From NCBI RefSeq assembly GCF_003367245.1, contig NZ_QRGR01000011.1, forward strand, positions 124,001 through 188,000: 64,000 nucleotides of DNA. Reading direction: 5' to 3'. Position 1 is the first letter of the stretch. Each line of letters begins with the position of its first letter. Shown in pieces: positions 9,319 through 19,096 of this stretch. The notes under the pieces are model-generated. The model made no database searches, was not told the DNA's origin, and was given only the letters and a program-made list of their open reading frames with translations. The stretch is from Pontibacter diazotrophicus (GTDB lineage: Bacteria; Bacteroidota; Bacteroidia; Cytophagales; Hymenobacteraceae). The position numbers and the translations under genes were made by a program.

Positions 9319-9354
9319 AAAAACGAAAACAGCTTAATAAGCATCATTACTGAT

Positions 9355-9402
9355 ATCAAGCAGAAGAGCCATTCATGAAAGTGAATGGCTCTTCTGCTTG
9401 AT
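9355..9402. terminator. Bidirectional terminator between convergent genes
   Basis: A perfect 21-bp stem (9355-9375 with 9382-9402) has a 6-nt loop and lies between the converging SDR and esterase genes. The plus-strand exit is GGCTTATTTCTATTTG. Confidence 0.75.
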
Positions 9403-9448
9403 GGCTTATTTCTATTTGACTCTGTTTTACTGCACTCTTTAGCAATAT

Positions 9449-10858
9449 TTAAAGCTGCTGCTTCACTGGCCAGTTGTCTGTTCTAAAGGAAGAAGCAGGA
9501 AGGCCTGCTTTATTGTATAAGTTTGGATTTACTGCATTGCTCCACTCATACCGTACTGCCACTGGGTTCTTCACTGACTTCGCCTGCACCACTACAGTGT
9601 TTCCTTCTATTCTGGCATCTGCTTTTACAAAATTCTGGTCTTCTCCGGCAATTTCGAAATTTGTTAATGCCTTGCCTTTGCTCACCAGCCCATTTTCTGC
9701 ATAGTCGAAGAAGAGCCTCACTTTTCTGCCTTCTACTTTCATGTCGCGGAATAAAGGTCCGGAGGCAGGTCGCTCTGTTTTACCGTAGGTTTTATTCAAC
9801 GCCAGGTTAGCCAGCCGTTTGCCCACATCCAGTTTATTTCGTGGGTGGATGTCGTCGTTATTGCCGATGTCGCTCACTACCACCATACCTGTGCCGGGTG
9901 TGTTTAAGCTCTTCCGCTGCGAGTCTCTCAACAAAGCGCCGGCATAGGGACCATAGTCTTTATAGGGCGCAATTTGCACAAAGTAGAACGGGAAGTCATA
10001 GCCCCACTCGCTGCGCCAGTTATTGATGAGCGCCGGTAGCAAGGTAGCGTAGGCCTCAGGAGCACTTGTGTTCGATTCGCCCTGGTACCAGAGCGCTCCG
10101 GCGATGCGGTACGGGATTAAGGGGGCAATCATGGCATGATAAGCTTTACCTGGTTGTATAGGGCCATACTCCACTTCTTTCTGCTGTGCTGCAGCCTTCG
10201 TTAGCACCGGGTCACCTGCAATAACTTCAGGGTTTACCCACACTTCTCCCGGAGTACCGCCCCAACTGCTGTTAATCACCCCTACCGGCACGTTCAGTTC
10301 ATGATGTAATTCTCTTCCGAAAAAGTAACCGATGGCACTAAAGTGCTTCATGGTTTCAGGTGTGCTCACCACCCACTCCCCCTTCAGGTCGAGTTGCGGT
10401 CCGTCTGCCGTCTGGTGGGCCACACTGAAGAAACGAATCTCAGGGTAATTCGCCTTCGGTATTTCCTGCTCGGCTTTGTCGATACCCGCTGCTGCTGACC
10501 ATTCCATATTCGACTGGCCGGAAGCAAGCCATACCTCGCCCGTCAGCACATCATTTATCACAATGGTATTATACCCTTTGATAGTGACTGTATAAGGACC
10601 ACCTGCAGCAGGTGTCTTCAGCTTCACCGACCACTTCGCCAGGTTACTGGCCTTCGTCTTCACAGGCTTGTTGTCCCAGCTTCCTGTAACGGTCACTTCT
10701 TCCCCGGACTTGCCCGATCCCCAGATGGTGACTTCTGCGTTTTGCTGCAGTACCATATGGTCATTGAAAATAGCCGGAACGGTTACGGCCCATGCTGCAT
10801 TCACTATACTTAAACTTAAAGCTAAAAATACCTGAAGGATGATTTGGCTCTTTTTCAT
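9449..10858 (-). CDS. Sialate O-acetylesterase-like carbohydrate esterase (SASA/SGNH family)
   Basis: The 469-aa secreted protein begins with a signal peptide (about residues 1-24, ending AAWA). The catalytic domain starts with the block GEVWLASGQSNMEW, where Ser116 in GQSN is the expected nucleophile, and shows LWYQGESN as the second SGNH block. A late block with D and H residues (NDDIHPRNK) supplies the probable Asp/His. Annotated relatives are usually called 9-O-acetylesterases. Next to SusCD and mannan-degrading genes it more likely removes acetyl groups from acetylated mannan; that substrate is inference. It lies downstream of susD on the same strand, past a terminator hairpin. Confidence 0.85.
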   Translation of the reverse strand: MKKSQIILQVFLALSLSIVNAAWAVTVPAIFNDHMVLQQNAEVTIWGSGKSGEEVTVTGSWDNKPVKTKASNLAKWSVKLKTPAAGGPYTVTIKGYNTIVINDVLTGEVWLASGQSNMEWSAAAGIDKAEQEIPKANYPEIRFFSVAHQTADGPQLDLKGEWVVSTPETMKHFSAIGYFFGRELHHELNVPVGVINSSWGGTPGEVWVNPEVIAGDPVLTKAAAQQKEVEYGPIQPGKAYHAMIAPLIPYRIAGALWYQGESNTSAPEAYATLLPALINNWRSEWGYDFPFYFVQIAPYKDYGPYAGALLRDSQRKSLNTPGTGMVVVSDIGNNDDIHPRNKLDVGKRLANLALNKTYGKTERPASGPLFRDMKVEGRKVRLFFDYAENGLVSKGKALTNFEIAGEDQNFVKADARIEGNTVVVQAKSVKNPVAVRYEWSNAVNPNLYNKAGLPASSFRTDNWPVKQQL

Positions 10859-10947
10859 CTATGCCTGTACGTTTTCGATGATATTGGTAGATAATGTGGA
10901 CTATACACTAGCCGCAGGATTGAGACCTTTCCTGTGTAAAGAAAAGA

Positions 10948-10975
10948 AAAAAGCTGGTCATAGAACCAGCTTTTT
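10948..10975 (-). terminator. Terminator downstream of susD
   Basis: AAAAAGCTGGT (10948-10958) pairs perfectly with ACCAGCTTTTT (10965-10975) around a 6-nt loop. It is a compact stem with built-in U-run, 20 bp past the susD stop. Confidence 0.85.
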
Positions 10976-10995
10976 CACTTAAAAGAATATGTTTA

Positions 10996-12615
10996 TTAGT
11001 AACCTGGATTTTGTTGTATTCCCCAAGCTTGCGCTTCGTTGATTGGAATAGGTAAAACCGGGAAAGGATTATCTGTGCCTTGCACAAGATGACGTTCAGC
11101 ATTTGAACGTGCCTGAGCAGAATACTTTTGCTCCAGGGCATTAAGATACCTTCCTGTTCTTACCAGATCATAGTACCGTAATGCCTCCATACCTAATTCT
11201 ACTCTTCTTTCATGCCAGATAGCCTGTAATAACTCCTGACCTGATGCTGTTACATCAGGAAGCACACCAGATAGATTTTGGTACGGCACGTAGCCTGTAG
11301 CACCAACTTCGGTTGAGCCTTTTGGTCTGGTACTGTTTCTGGCACGCTGGCGCACCTGGTTTACCAGTTCTCTGGCTTCAGATTCATTCCCTAAGTGGTA
11401 AGCCGCTTCCGCATGCATCAGGAGCACATCAGCATAACGGAACTTGATAATGTTCTTTGGGCTGTTCTGCGCGTCGCTTGGTCTGAATCCTGGCTCTACA
11501 AAAGCTTTTCTGTTCAGGTAACCTGTCTCATTCTGCCCGGGATAATCAATCTCCTGCAACTCACCTGCTACAATATCGCCATCGGAATAAACACTTACTG
11601 GCAAGCGTGGGTCTCTTTCTTCAAACTCACCTACAAAGTCCAGCGTTGGGTTATTAAAGCCCCAGCCCCAGGTAGAACGGTTGTTTTGAATTACGCTGTT
11701 AGCCGATCCTGTTTTAGGAGGGCCCCAGCCAGTGGCAGCTTCTGAAAACTGAATCTCGAAGATAGACTCTACATTGTTTTCATTCTCGATTTCAAACAGC
11801 CCTGCATAGTTAGAGAACAAAGAGTATTCACCTGAGTTGATGATCGCCTCTGTCTGGTTATAAACATCCTGCCATGTTACGCCATTTGAGTTATCCGTAC
11901 CAATCTGATACATGTAAGCTCTGGCCAAAAAGGCTCTTGCTGCACCCTGTGTGGCACGTCCTAAGTCGGCAGCGGCATACTCGCTTCTTTGCGGCAGCAT
12001 TTCTATGGCCTGCTGTAAATCATTTTCAATAAAGGCATAGGTTTCAGCGATAGAAGCCCTTTGAAGCTGGCCCCACTCAGCAGGAGCAGTAGGCTCTTCC
12101 ATTAAAGGTAAGCCTCCAAACTTTATAACCAGGTTAAAGTAGCTGTACCCTCTCAGGAAATGCGCTTCTCCTAATAATCTTGCTTTCAGCTCTTCATCTA
12201 TAGAAGATGTTGGAAGATAAGACAGCACCTGATTCGCCCTGTGGATGGCGGTGAACATGTTGTTCCAGGTACTGGATTGAATGGGTGCATTTGTTAATGT
12301 CTCCCATCTTTCCATCTGCTTAATCTCAATGTAATCACCAGAGGTACTTCCTTTTCTGGCGTCATCTGATAGTATGTCACCGTACATCCACTCGAAGGTA
12401 TTACCAGACCCAATAACACCACCTGCGTCCCAGCTAACGGCATCATAGATTCCGTTAACCGCTAACTCGGCATTGCCGGCGTTTTCGTAGAAGGTTCTGT
12501 CTGTTTCTACCCCAAGTGGCTCCTTATCCAGAAAATCCTCACACGCCTGGCTTGCAAAAGCTAAAGCTAAAATGGGCAGGATATTTTTTATAAATCTCAT
12601 TTTAAAATTCATCAT
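10996..12615 (-). CDS. SusD/RagB-family outer-membrane nutrient-binding lipoprotein
   Basis: SusD-like proteins form the lid of a SusC transporter and bind the glycan at the cell surface. The 539-aa protein has a lipoprotein signal ending at Cys25 (FASQAC), followed by EDFLDKEP, the typical SusD N-terminus. TPR-like helices follow (GEAHFLRGYSYFNLVIKFG is characteristic) and the C-terminal half carries RYADVLLMHAEA and WHERRVELGMEALRYYDL. The stop of the partner susC lies 13 bp upstream, so the two are one operon. Alternative ATGs at codons 2 and 6 are possible. Its neighbours suggest a beta-mannan ligand. Confidence 0.95.
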   Translation of the reverse strand: MMNFKMRFIKNILPILALAFASQACEDFLDKEPLGVETDRTFYENAGNAELAVNGIYDAVSWDAGGVIGSGNTFEWMYGDILSDDARKGSTSGDYIEIKQMERWETLTNAPIQSSTWNNMFTAIHRANQVLSYLPTSSIDEELKARLLGEAHFLRGYSYFNLVIKFGGLPLMEEPTAPAEWGQLQRASIAETYAFIENDLQQAIEMLPQRSEYAAADLGRATQGAARAFLARAYMYQIGTDNSNGVTWQDVYNQTEAIINSGEYSLFSNYAGLFEIENENNVESIFEIQFSEAATGWGPPKTGSANSVIQNNRSTWGWGFNNPTLDFVGEFEERDPRLPVSVYSDGDIVAGELQEIDYPGQNETGYLNRKAFVEPGFRPSDAQNSPKNIIKFRYADVLLMHAEAAYHLGNESEARELVNQVRQRARNSTRPKGSTEVGATGYVPYQNLSGVLPDVTASGQELLQAIWHERRVELGMEALRYYDLVRTGRYLNALEQKYSAQARSNAERHLVQGTDNPFPVLPIPINEAQAWGIQQNPGY

Positions 12616-12628
12616 GCAAAATCGTTAA

Positions 12629-15600
12629 TTAGAAAGTGACGTTTAAGCCACCGATAAAAGTTCTGGCCTGCGGATACGTCGCAAGGTCGACACCATAAAA
12701 GAAAGGATTGTTCCACAAATCACCTACTTCAGGCTCATAGCCTTTATAGTTTGTGAAGGTGAGCAGGTTATCTGCAGAAACATACACCCTCAAGCCTTTC
12801 ACTCCAATTGTGCCTGTTAAGCTTTCAGGCAGATTGTAACCTAACTGTATGTTTCTCAGGCGCAGGTAGCTCCCGTCTTCTACATATCTGTCTGAGAACG
12901 TGATATTCACATTCGGGTCAGCAGCAGTCATTCTTGGCTCATTTGTATTCTGATTCTCCGGCGTCCATCTGTCAAGACGGGAGACATGAGAATTCCAGAT
13001 ACCTTGTGGGTTTTGAGTGAAAACGGACATGGCGTTCACTGTTTCGTTGCCCTGCACGCCCTGGAAGAAAATTCTAAGGTCGAAGTTTTTATACTCCATA
13101 AATGCGGTGAAACCGTAAGTGAAATCAGGCAATGCACTTCCAAGTTTTGTTCTGTCCTCATCATTGATGACACCATCGTTGTTAAGGTCTACAAACTTTA
13201 CATCACCCGGCTGCGCATTTGGCTGAATAGGGCTTACCTCGCCTGTCTCAGGGTCAGTGTAGGTATAATCGTTTAATTCTTCCTGGCTGTTGAAGATGCC
13301 GTCTGTTTTTCTGCCATAGAAATAAGCAAACTCTTCACCTTCTTCTAACCTGGTCACGTTACCTAAACGGTTCACATCAGCAGCGCCAAAAGGCTCTCCT
13401 CCACCAAGGCTTAACACTTTGTTTCGAATGAAAGAGGCATTTACGCCAAGGTCATATCTGAAGTCTCCTTCGCTTTGTCTATAGTTAACAGCAGCTTCAA
13501 AGCCCCTGTTTAACATATCACCAGCATTTGCAGCAGGAGCAAGCGCACCAACATAAGATGGAATTGGTATCGTCACAATCAGGTCACGTGTTCTCTTGTC
13601 GAAGTACTCCAGCGACAGGCTAAGCCTGTTGTTCAGTAAGCCCGCATCAACACCGAAGTTAATCATTGTAGATTCTTCCCAAACCAGGTCTTTGTTACGC
13701 AGAGTCGTGTTTGCCCTGCCTTCTACAGGCTCACCACCAAACACATAGCGCTGTTGTGGCTGCACAACATAACTGGTAGATGTAGGCGTAACAATACCCT
13801 GGTTACCTACCACTCCGTATCCGGCTCTAAGTTTTAAATTGGAAAGCCATGTTACATCCTGAAGGAAAGCTTCCTCCATTACGTTCCAGCCCAGGGAGAA
13901 TGAAGGAAAGTACCCTACCCTGTTTTCAGGAATGAATCTGGAAGAAGCATCTCGACGCAGGGTAGCTGTTAACAGGTATTTATCCCGGAAGCTATAGTTC
14001 AGGCGGCCAAATACCGAAAACAAACTGCTTTCTTCTGCAAAGCTACCTGCCTGAAAAGCTGTTTGCTGAGCAGCACCAATATAGAATTGCGTCGGATCAT
14101 TCAGTATATCATAACCTGTAACATCTACATTGTCTGCACGCTGCGTTTGAGCTTCCTGCCCCAGCATAGCGTTAATGCTGTGGTCACCAAAAACTTTGTT
14201 GTAGTTAAAGACGTTTGACCAGGTCCACTGCCAGCCATTCTGTCTTTCGTCATACAGGCTGCTTTGTGTTCTTCTCTCATTCGCGCTTATCTGGAATTCA
14301 GGTAAGTATTCCCTGATACTGTTAAAGCTCATATCTCCGCCAAAGGTAGACCGGAACGTTAAACCGTCATTGATTTCCGCTTCTCCATACACCGTACCCA
14401 CCACTCTGTTTTGCTGCGTGGTCAGGTTTTCTGTTTCATTGGCTATCCGAAGCGGGTTGTTACCGGTACTAAAACGGGTAGCTTCTCCGTAATTGTTTGT
14501 TGCAGGGTCCCATGCTGGCGTAAGCGGGGATGTTACTGCGGCAGTAGGTAAAACACCTGCATACTGATCTATCTGATAGTTGTTGAACCTCGCATTCACA
14601 TAGTTCAGACTCCAGCCTCCCTTGAATCTGGAGTTAAAAGTATAGTCGTTGTTCGCTCTGATCAGGAACTTTTTCATACCGGTATTAATAACCGTACCCT
14701 CCTGGTTGAAATAGGTAGCTGACACATTGTACCTGGAATTCTCGCCTCCGCCACTTACTGAGAAGTTATAATTCTGAATAGGTGCATTGCGGTTGATAAC
14801 TGCGTCCTGCCAATCGGTTCCTTCTGAGTTACTGCTGATCGCATCTCTCATGACAGCATAATTAGCCGCATTGAATTGTTCAGGGTCAGTAACATCAACT
14901 CCATCATTTGTATAGGCCTCTAAGAACAGTCTGGAATAATCTGCTGCATTCGTCAGGTCTAAAGTGTTCCAGGGGTTCTGAACGCCGGCATACATGTTAA
15001 AATTAAAGGTAGGAGCTCCGGATTTACCTTGCTTTGTCGTAACGATGATCACACCGTTTGCTCCCCTGTTACCATAAACAGCAGTAGCAGAAGCATCTTT
15101 CAGCACTTCCATCGACGCGATATCATTCGGCGAAAGGTATTCTATGCTGTTAGTAGGATAACCGTCTACAACATACAATGGATCGCTGGCACCAAAAGAG
15201 CCGATACCCCTAATCCTTACTTTTGCACCCGTACCCGGGGCACCGGAACTTGGCGTCACCTGCACACCGGCCACCTTACCTTGTATGGCCTGGTTCACGT
15301 CCACTGTGGCCACCTGCTGGATTTCCTCTGTTTCTACTGTAGACACAGCACCTGTTAAGTCGCTTTTCCTGACTGTACCGTACCCCACTACTACTACTTC
15401 ATCTAATGCCTGTGCATCAGTTCCTAGCTGCACATTCACAGTCGATCTGCCATTAAGCGGCACGCTTTGCGATTCGTAACCGATAAAGGAGAACACCAGT
15501 GTTGCATCCGGATTTGGCACGGCAATCTGAAACTCTCCGTTTATACCTGTTGCAGTACCAGTGGTTGTGTTTTCGACGAGCACTGTTACGCCTGGAAGCG

Positions 15601-15856
15601 GATCCCCGGTTGCAGCATCTGTTACAGTACCTGTTACCTGCTGTGTTTGGAAACCTTTCACATATCCGCTGCTCAGCTTAACACTAATGCCAGGTGTGCT
15701 ATATGCTTTACCTCCTTCCATTGGCACTACTGCAGCATTTGCCTGGCAAGCACCTGCGGCCAGTAGTAAAGCTGCCAATCTTGTAGCGACTCTTTTTTTA
15801 GTCAAAGATTTCTTTTCGCAGAAATCTCCGTCTGTGAGTCTTTCATTCTTAGACAT
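12629..15856 (-). CDS. SusC/RagA-family TonB-dependent outer-membrane transporter
   Basis: The 1075-aa protein imports oligosaccharides with energy from TonB-ExbBD. In order it has a signal peptide (to about residue 42, AACQANA-like region) and a carboxypeptidase-regulatory-like domain (about 74-140, GTVTDAATGDPLPGVTV). Next come the TonB-box/plug (about 150-275, DEVVVVGYGT and GSFGASDPLYVVDGYP) and a long beta barrel ending in the terminal aromatic residue of GGLNVTF. Length and domain order are normal for SusC. It is followed by susD. Genes for mannan breakdown lie directly upstream on the same strand, suggesting mannan oligosaccharides as cargo. Confidence 0.95.
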   Translation of the reverse strand: MSKNERLTDGDFCEKKSLTKKRVATRLAALLLAAGACQANAAVVPMEGGKAYSTPGISVKLSSGYVKGFQTQQVTGTVTDAATGDPLPGVTVLVENTTTGTATGINGEFQIAVPNPDATLVFSFIGYESQSVPLNGRSTVNVQLGTDAQALDEVVVVGYGTVRKSDLTGAVSTVETEEIQQVATVDVNQAIQGKVAGVQVTPSSGAPGTGAKVRIRGIGSFGASDPLYVVDGYPTNSIEYLSPNDIASMEVLKDASATAVYGNRGANGVIIVTTKQGKSGAPTFNFNMYAGVQNPWNTLDLTNAADYSRLFLEAYTNDGVDVTDPEQFNAANYAVMRDAISSNSEGTDWQDAVINRNAPIQNYNFSVSGGGENSRYNVSATYFNQEGTVINTGMKKFLIRANNDYTFNSRFKGGWSLNYVNARFNNYQIDQYAGVLPTAAVTSPLTPAWDPATNNYGEATRFSTGNNPLRIANETENLTTQQNRVVGTVYGEAEINDGLTFRSTFGGDMSFNSIREYLPEFQISANERRTQSSLYDERQNGWQWTWSNVFNYNKVFGDHSINAMLGQEAQTQRADNVDVTGYDILNDPTQFYIGAAQQTAFQAGSFAEESSLFSVFGRLNYSFRDKYLLTATLRRDASSRFIPENRVGYFPSFSLGWNVMEEAFLQDVTWLSNLKLRAGYGVVGNQGIVTPTSTSYVVQPQQRYVFGGEPVEGRANTTLRNKDLVWEESTMINFGVDAGLLNNRLSLSLEYFDKRTRDLIVTIPIPSYVGALAPAANAGDMLNRGFEAAVNYRQSEGDFRYDLGVNASFIRNKVLSLGGGEPFGAADVNRLGNVTRLEEGEEFAYFYGRKTDGIFNSQEELNDYTYTDPETGEVSPIQPNAQPGDVKFVDLNNDGVINDEDRTKLGSALPDFTYGFTAFMEYKNFDLRIFFQGVQGNETVNAMSVFTQNPQGIWNSHVSRLDRWTPENQNTNEPRMTAADPNVNITFSDRYVEDGSYLRLRNIQLGYNLPESLTGTIGVKGLRVYVSADNLLTFTNYKGYEPEVGDLWNNPFFYGVDLATYPQARTFIGGLNVTF

Positions 15857-16377
15857 AAACTGGATTTATATTAGTTAATTTAATTGAATTCTTTCCCAAG
15901 CAGTGCTTCCATTTCCACTACTGTACCAGACTCTTTCTTTTAAAAAGCAAGTAATTATGCGCTAGTAAGCATATTATAAATTAAGGATATTATTTTTTTA
16001 ATTATATAGCACTAATTTACCACACATTTCACAAAAAAAAATCGCATCAATGAATTTGCTTTTTTGAGGTTTTAAAAAAACATAGCTATCATATAACAAA
16101 GATCTGTACCTATAGTTAATTTATTGCATTATTTATAATATAACAGCCATTTAACCGCATATTTACTAATAATGTCTAAACATTTTATCTTCTCAACCTG
16201 CTGATAGAAATCAAATTTAAGCATTTACCCGCATAATAAACTAATACTTTTTTAACCTTTACTTTACGTATTATTAACTAACTTCTACAAAACACTCTAC
16301 TAAACAGCAATTAGTTTGTTATAAAGTCAAGTTGTCACTTACTCAGTGGCTTGCAGCTGAACACTTTGCATAAAAAA
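15857..16377. other. Long AT-rich leader/promoter region of susCD
   Basis: About 520 bp without a gene, strongly A+T-rich. It separates susCD from the phosphorylase operon, so susCD probably has its own promoter here. I could not fix a credible -7/-33 pair (CAAAGATC at 16097-16104 is only a weak candidate on the minus strand). Confidence 0.4.
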
Positions 16378-16411
16378 AGAGCGGCTCAGGATTTGATTCC
16401 TGAGCCGCTCT
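16378..16411 (-). terminator. Terminator of the mannan catabolic operon
   Basis: AGAGCGGCTCAGGA (16378-16391) pairs with TCCTGAGCCGCTCT (16398-16411) around a 6-nt loop. On the minus strand it is followed by TTTTTTTATGC. It is placed about 50 bp after the epimerase stop. Confidence 0.9.
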
Positions 16412-16463
16412 TCTAAGCCAATTAAAATTGCACATTAATTTCCAGCAAATCGCCTGCTATCTC

Positions 16464-17699
16464 TTAATACATATTGCCTGCTAATTTATCGCAGCGATGC
16501 ACCACCTCCAGGCAGGCACGGGTGTTGTGATAGGGGCATTTCCAGAAACCGATTTTATCTTCTGCTTCCATCAGGCTGTAGTCATCGTTTACGCCCCAGA
16601 ACCACTCGCCCTGCGCCTTGTCCAGAAGATGGGCTTTGGAGAATTGCCAGGCATTCCAGGAGTGCCCCAGGTAAACAGTATCGTTTGTCACCTCATACGC
16701 ATTCAGGAAGCCCACCATCGCCTCGGCACTCACCCACCACTCACGGTGTTTGTCGTAGTGATTCCCGTCGCGGTTCAGCTCATGGTAGAGGCTGCCATCC
16801 GATTGCAGCGCTGTGGCTGTAGCCTTTGCCATTGCTACAGCCACAGCCTTCACTTTATCCGTCAGTTCCTTTTTACCTAATACTTCGGCTGCTTCCTGCA
16901 GCAGCCACGAGGCTTCAATGTCATGCCCGAAGGAAACAAGGTCTGCGGTAGGTTTCCAGTCTTTGGTCAGGAACAGTTTCATATGGCCGTCTTTTTCCAC
17001 AATGTGCTGCAGGAAAACCTCTAGCAGCGCCTCTAACTGCAGTCCCAGGTGCTGGTCCGGCCACACCCGGTACAGGTTGGCGTAAGCCTCTAATATGTGC
17101 AGGTGGGTGTTCATGGTCTTCGGATCATTGCGATCTTTCTCACTCAGGCGCAAATCTTCCAGCAAGTCTCCTTCACGGCTAAAAGCCTCGAAGTAACCAC
17201 CCTGCTCCGGATCGAAAGAATGCTTCTCAATCCAATAAAACAGTGCCCTGGCACTTTCTAAAGCCTTCTGATTTTGTGTGGCCATGTGATATTCACTCAG
17301 GCCATATATCACGAAAGCGAGGGCATAGATTTGCTTCCGCGTACTCAGAGGCTTTCCTTTTGCATCCACAGACCAGTAGGTGCCGCCATAGGTTTCGTCC
17401 CAGAAGTGCTGCATCAGGTAGTCATATGCCCGATCCGCCATCTTCAGGTATTCCTCCTTTTTTGTATGGTGGTATGCTGCAGAGAAAGACCACAGGATAC
17501 GGGCATTCAGGACGCCACCCTTCGGAGCGTCCTGCACATTATTTCCTTTGTTATCCATCTTCCCCACAAAGCCGCCCTGCTCCTCATCCAGCGCATACTG
17601 CATCCAGAAAGCCAGTATATTTTCAAGTTCAGCTTCTGCCTCTTGCCGGTAAGACTTCAGCTTTCTTTCGACTTCCGTTTCTTCGTGTTTATGCATCAA
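16464..17699 (-). CDS. Cellobiose/mannobiose 2-epimerase (AGE family)
   Basis: The 411-aa (alpha/alpha)6-barrel protein belongs to the N-acylglucosamine 2-epimerase family. Conserved His residues of cellobiose 2-epimerases are visible: His199 in MNTHLH, His259 in SFGHDIE and His391 in CPYHNTR. Other family blocks are YGGTYWSVD and HREWWVSAEAM. The enzyme would convert beta-1,4-mannobiose to mannosylglucose. The GH130 gene starts the operon directly upstream (8 bp between its stop and this start), a pairing known from the Bacteroides fragilis mannan pathway. Specificity is inferred from that context rather than from sequence alone. Last gene of the operon, followed by a terminator. Confidence 0.88.
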   Translation of the reverse strand: MMHKHEETEVERKLKSYRQEAEAELENILAFWMQYALDEEQGGFVGKMDNKGNNVQDAPKGGVLNARILWSFSAAYHHTKKEEYLKMADRAYDYLMQHFWDETYGGTYWSVDAKGKPLSTRKQIYALAFVIYGLSEYHMATQNQKALESARALFYWIEKHSFDPEQGGYFEAFSREGDLLEDLRLSEKDRNDPKTMNTHLHILEAYANLYRVWPDQHLGLQLEALLEVFLQHIVEKDGHMKLFLTKDWKPTADLVSFGHDIEASWLLQEAAEVLGKKELTDKVKAVAVAMAKATATALQSDGSLYHELNRDGNHYDKHREWWVSAEAMVGFLNAYEVTNDTVYLGHSWNAWQFSKAHLLDKAQGEWFWGVNDDYSLMEAEDKIGFWKCPYHNTRACLEVVHRCDKLAGNMY

Positions 17700-17707
17700 A
17701 CAATTCT

Positions 17708-18916
17708 TTAAACATTCACCTCCGATACCTTCCCCTGCTCTTTCAGGTAAGCCAGGTTCTTGTCGATAAGCTCATTTATTTGGTTGACAGAGGCAGCTGA
17801 GCGGAACTGGTCTTCCGGTGTGTTGATGGCATAATCCAGCAACCTGTCAATAGTGGAAGTGGCCACGTGCATTCTGGTATCAGAAGAGGCATAGTAGATG
17901 AACACCGTGCCATCCTCATCCAGTATCCAACCGTTGGCAAACACAACGTTAGACACATCTCCTACACGCTCTTCTCCTTCCGGTGCAATAAAGTAACCGG
18001 CAGGTTTGTGTATTACCTTCGTCACATCATGCAGGTCTGTCACGAACACATACAGCACATAGCGAAGGCCAGCAGCTGTATTGCGCACACCGTGGGCCAT
18101 GTGTAACCAGCCTTTCTCTGTTTTAAGCGGAGCAGGGCCCTGGCCGTTCTTTACTTCATAAACCGTATGATAACGCTTTTCGTCGATGATGATTTCCTCT
18201 GGCACCACGGCATTTTCCATTGAATCTACCAGTCCCCAGCCGATGCCACCACGTGTACCTGCTTCGATAAAGCTATCCTGCGGGCGGGTGTATAAAGCGT
18301 ATTTTCTATCCACGAACTCCGGGTGCAGCACCACGTTGCGTTGTTGCGGCGAGTTGGTCTTCAGGTCTGGCAGGCGCTCCCATTTCACCAAATCTTTTGT
18401 GCGGGCAATACCGCATTGTGCGTTGGCAGCAGATTCATCTCCCTGCGGTGCGTTAGGATCTTTGCGCTCGGTGCAGAACAGGCCGTAGATCCAGCCGTCC
18501 TCGTGCTGCGTCAGGCGCATATCGTACACGTTTACATCCGGCTCGTCTGTCTCCGGCAAGGATATGGGGCGGTCCCAGAATTTGAAGTTGTCTACGCCGT
18601 TCGGACTTTCCGCCACAGCAAAGAAAGACTTCCGATCCACACCTTCTACACGCACCACCAGCAGATACTTACCATTCAGCTTGATGGCACCTGCATTGAA
18701 AGCGGCATTCACTCCGATGCGCTCCATCAGGTAAGGGTTTGTGTCCGGGTTCAGGTCATAGCGCCAGAAAAGGGGGGCATGCTGCCCGGTCAGGATGGGG
18801 AACGTATAGCGCTCATAAACCCCATTGCCTAACGACTCCTTTTCGTTCTGCCGCGTAATCAGGTTTTTATGTGCTTTTTCTAATTGTTTGAGTCTTTCTT
18901 TAAATGCAGTGTTCAT
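17708..18916 (-). CDS. GH130 4-O-beta-D-mannosyl-D-glucose phosphorylase
   Basis: This 402-aa enzyme splits mannosylglucose with phosphate into alpha-mannose-1-phosphate and glucose. Signatures of the GH130_1 type are [19 protein letters not shown] (67-84), [11 protein letters not shown] and [10 protein letters not shown]. Asp132 in the last of these occupies the position of the family's general acid. Length is as expected for the hexameric, cytoplasmic form with an N-terminal helical extension. It lies between the symporter (180-bp gap) and the epimerase (8-bp gap) on the same strand. The context matches the described ManA/epimerase/MGP pathway. Product specificity (mannosylglucose over mannobiose) is inferred from context and the subfamily pattern. 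Confidence 0.92.
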   Translation of the reverse strand: MNTAFKERLKQLEKAHKNLITRQNEKESLGNGVYERYTFPILTGQHAPLFWRYDLNPDTNPYLMERIGVNAAFNAGAIKLNGKYLLVVRVEGVDRKSFFAVAESPNGVDNFKFWDRPISLPETDEPDVNVYDMRLTQHEDGWIYGLFCTERKDPNAPQGDESAANAQCGIARTKDLVKWERLPDLKTNSPQQRNVVLHPEFVDRKYALYTRPQDSFIEAGTRGGIGWGLVDSMENAVVPEEIIIDEKRYHTVYEVKNGQGPAPLKTEKGWLHMAHGVRNTAAGLRYVLYVFVTDLHDVTKVIHKPAGYFIAPEGEERVGDVSNVVFANGWILDEDGTVFIYYASSDTRMHVATSTIDRLLDYAINTPEDQFRSAASVNQINELIDKNLAYLKEQGKVSEVNV

Positions 18917-19096
18917 CGGAAATTTATGCTATTGTTTAATCTATCTACCGGGGCTATCCCCTTTATTTTAATAATCTGGTTTACACAAGTATCAGCATTT
19001 CAAGCTCCTTAGCCTGAAACTCCGCTGCAGGGCTATCACTATAGACTTGCTGATTGTTAGATACAGCAAGAAAGAAGTGGCTTTCTGTAGTGCGAA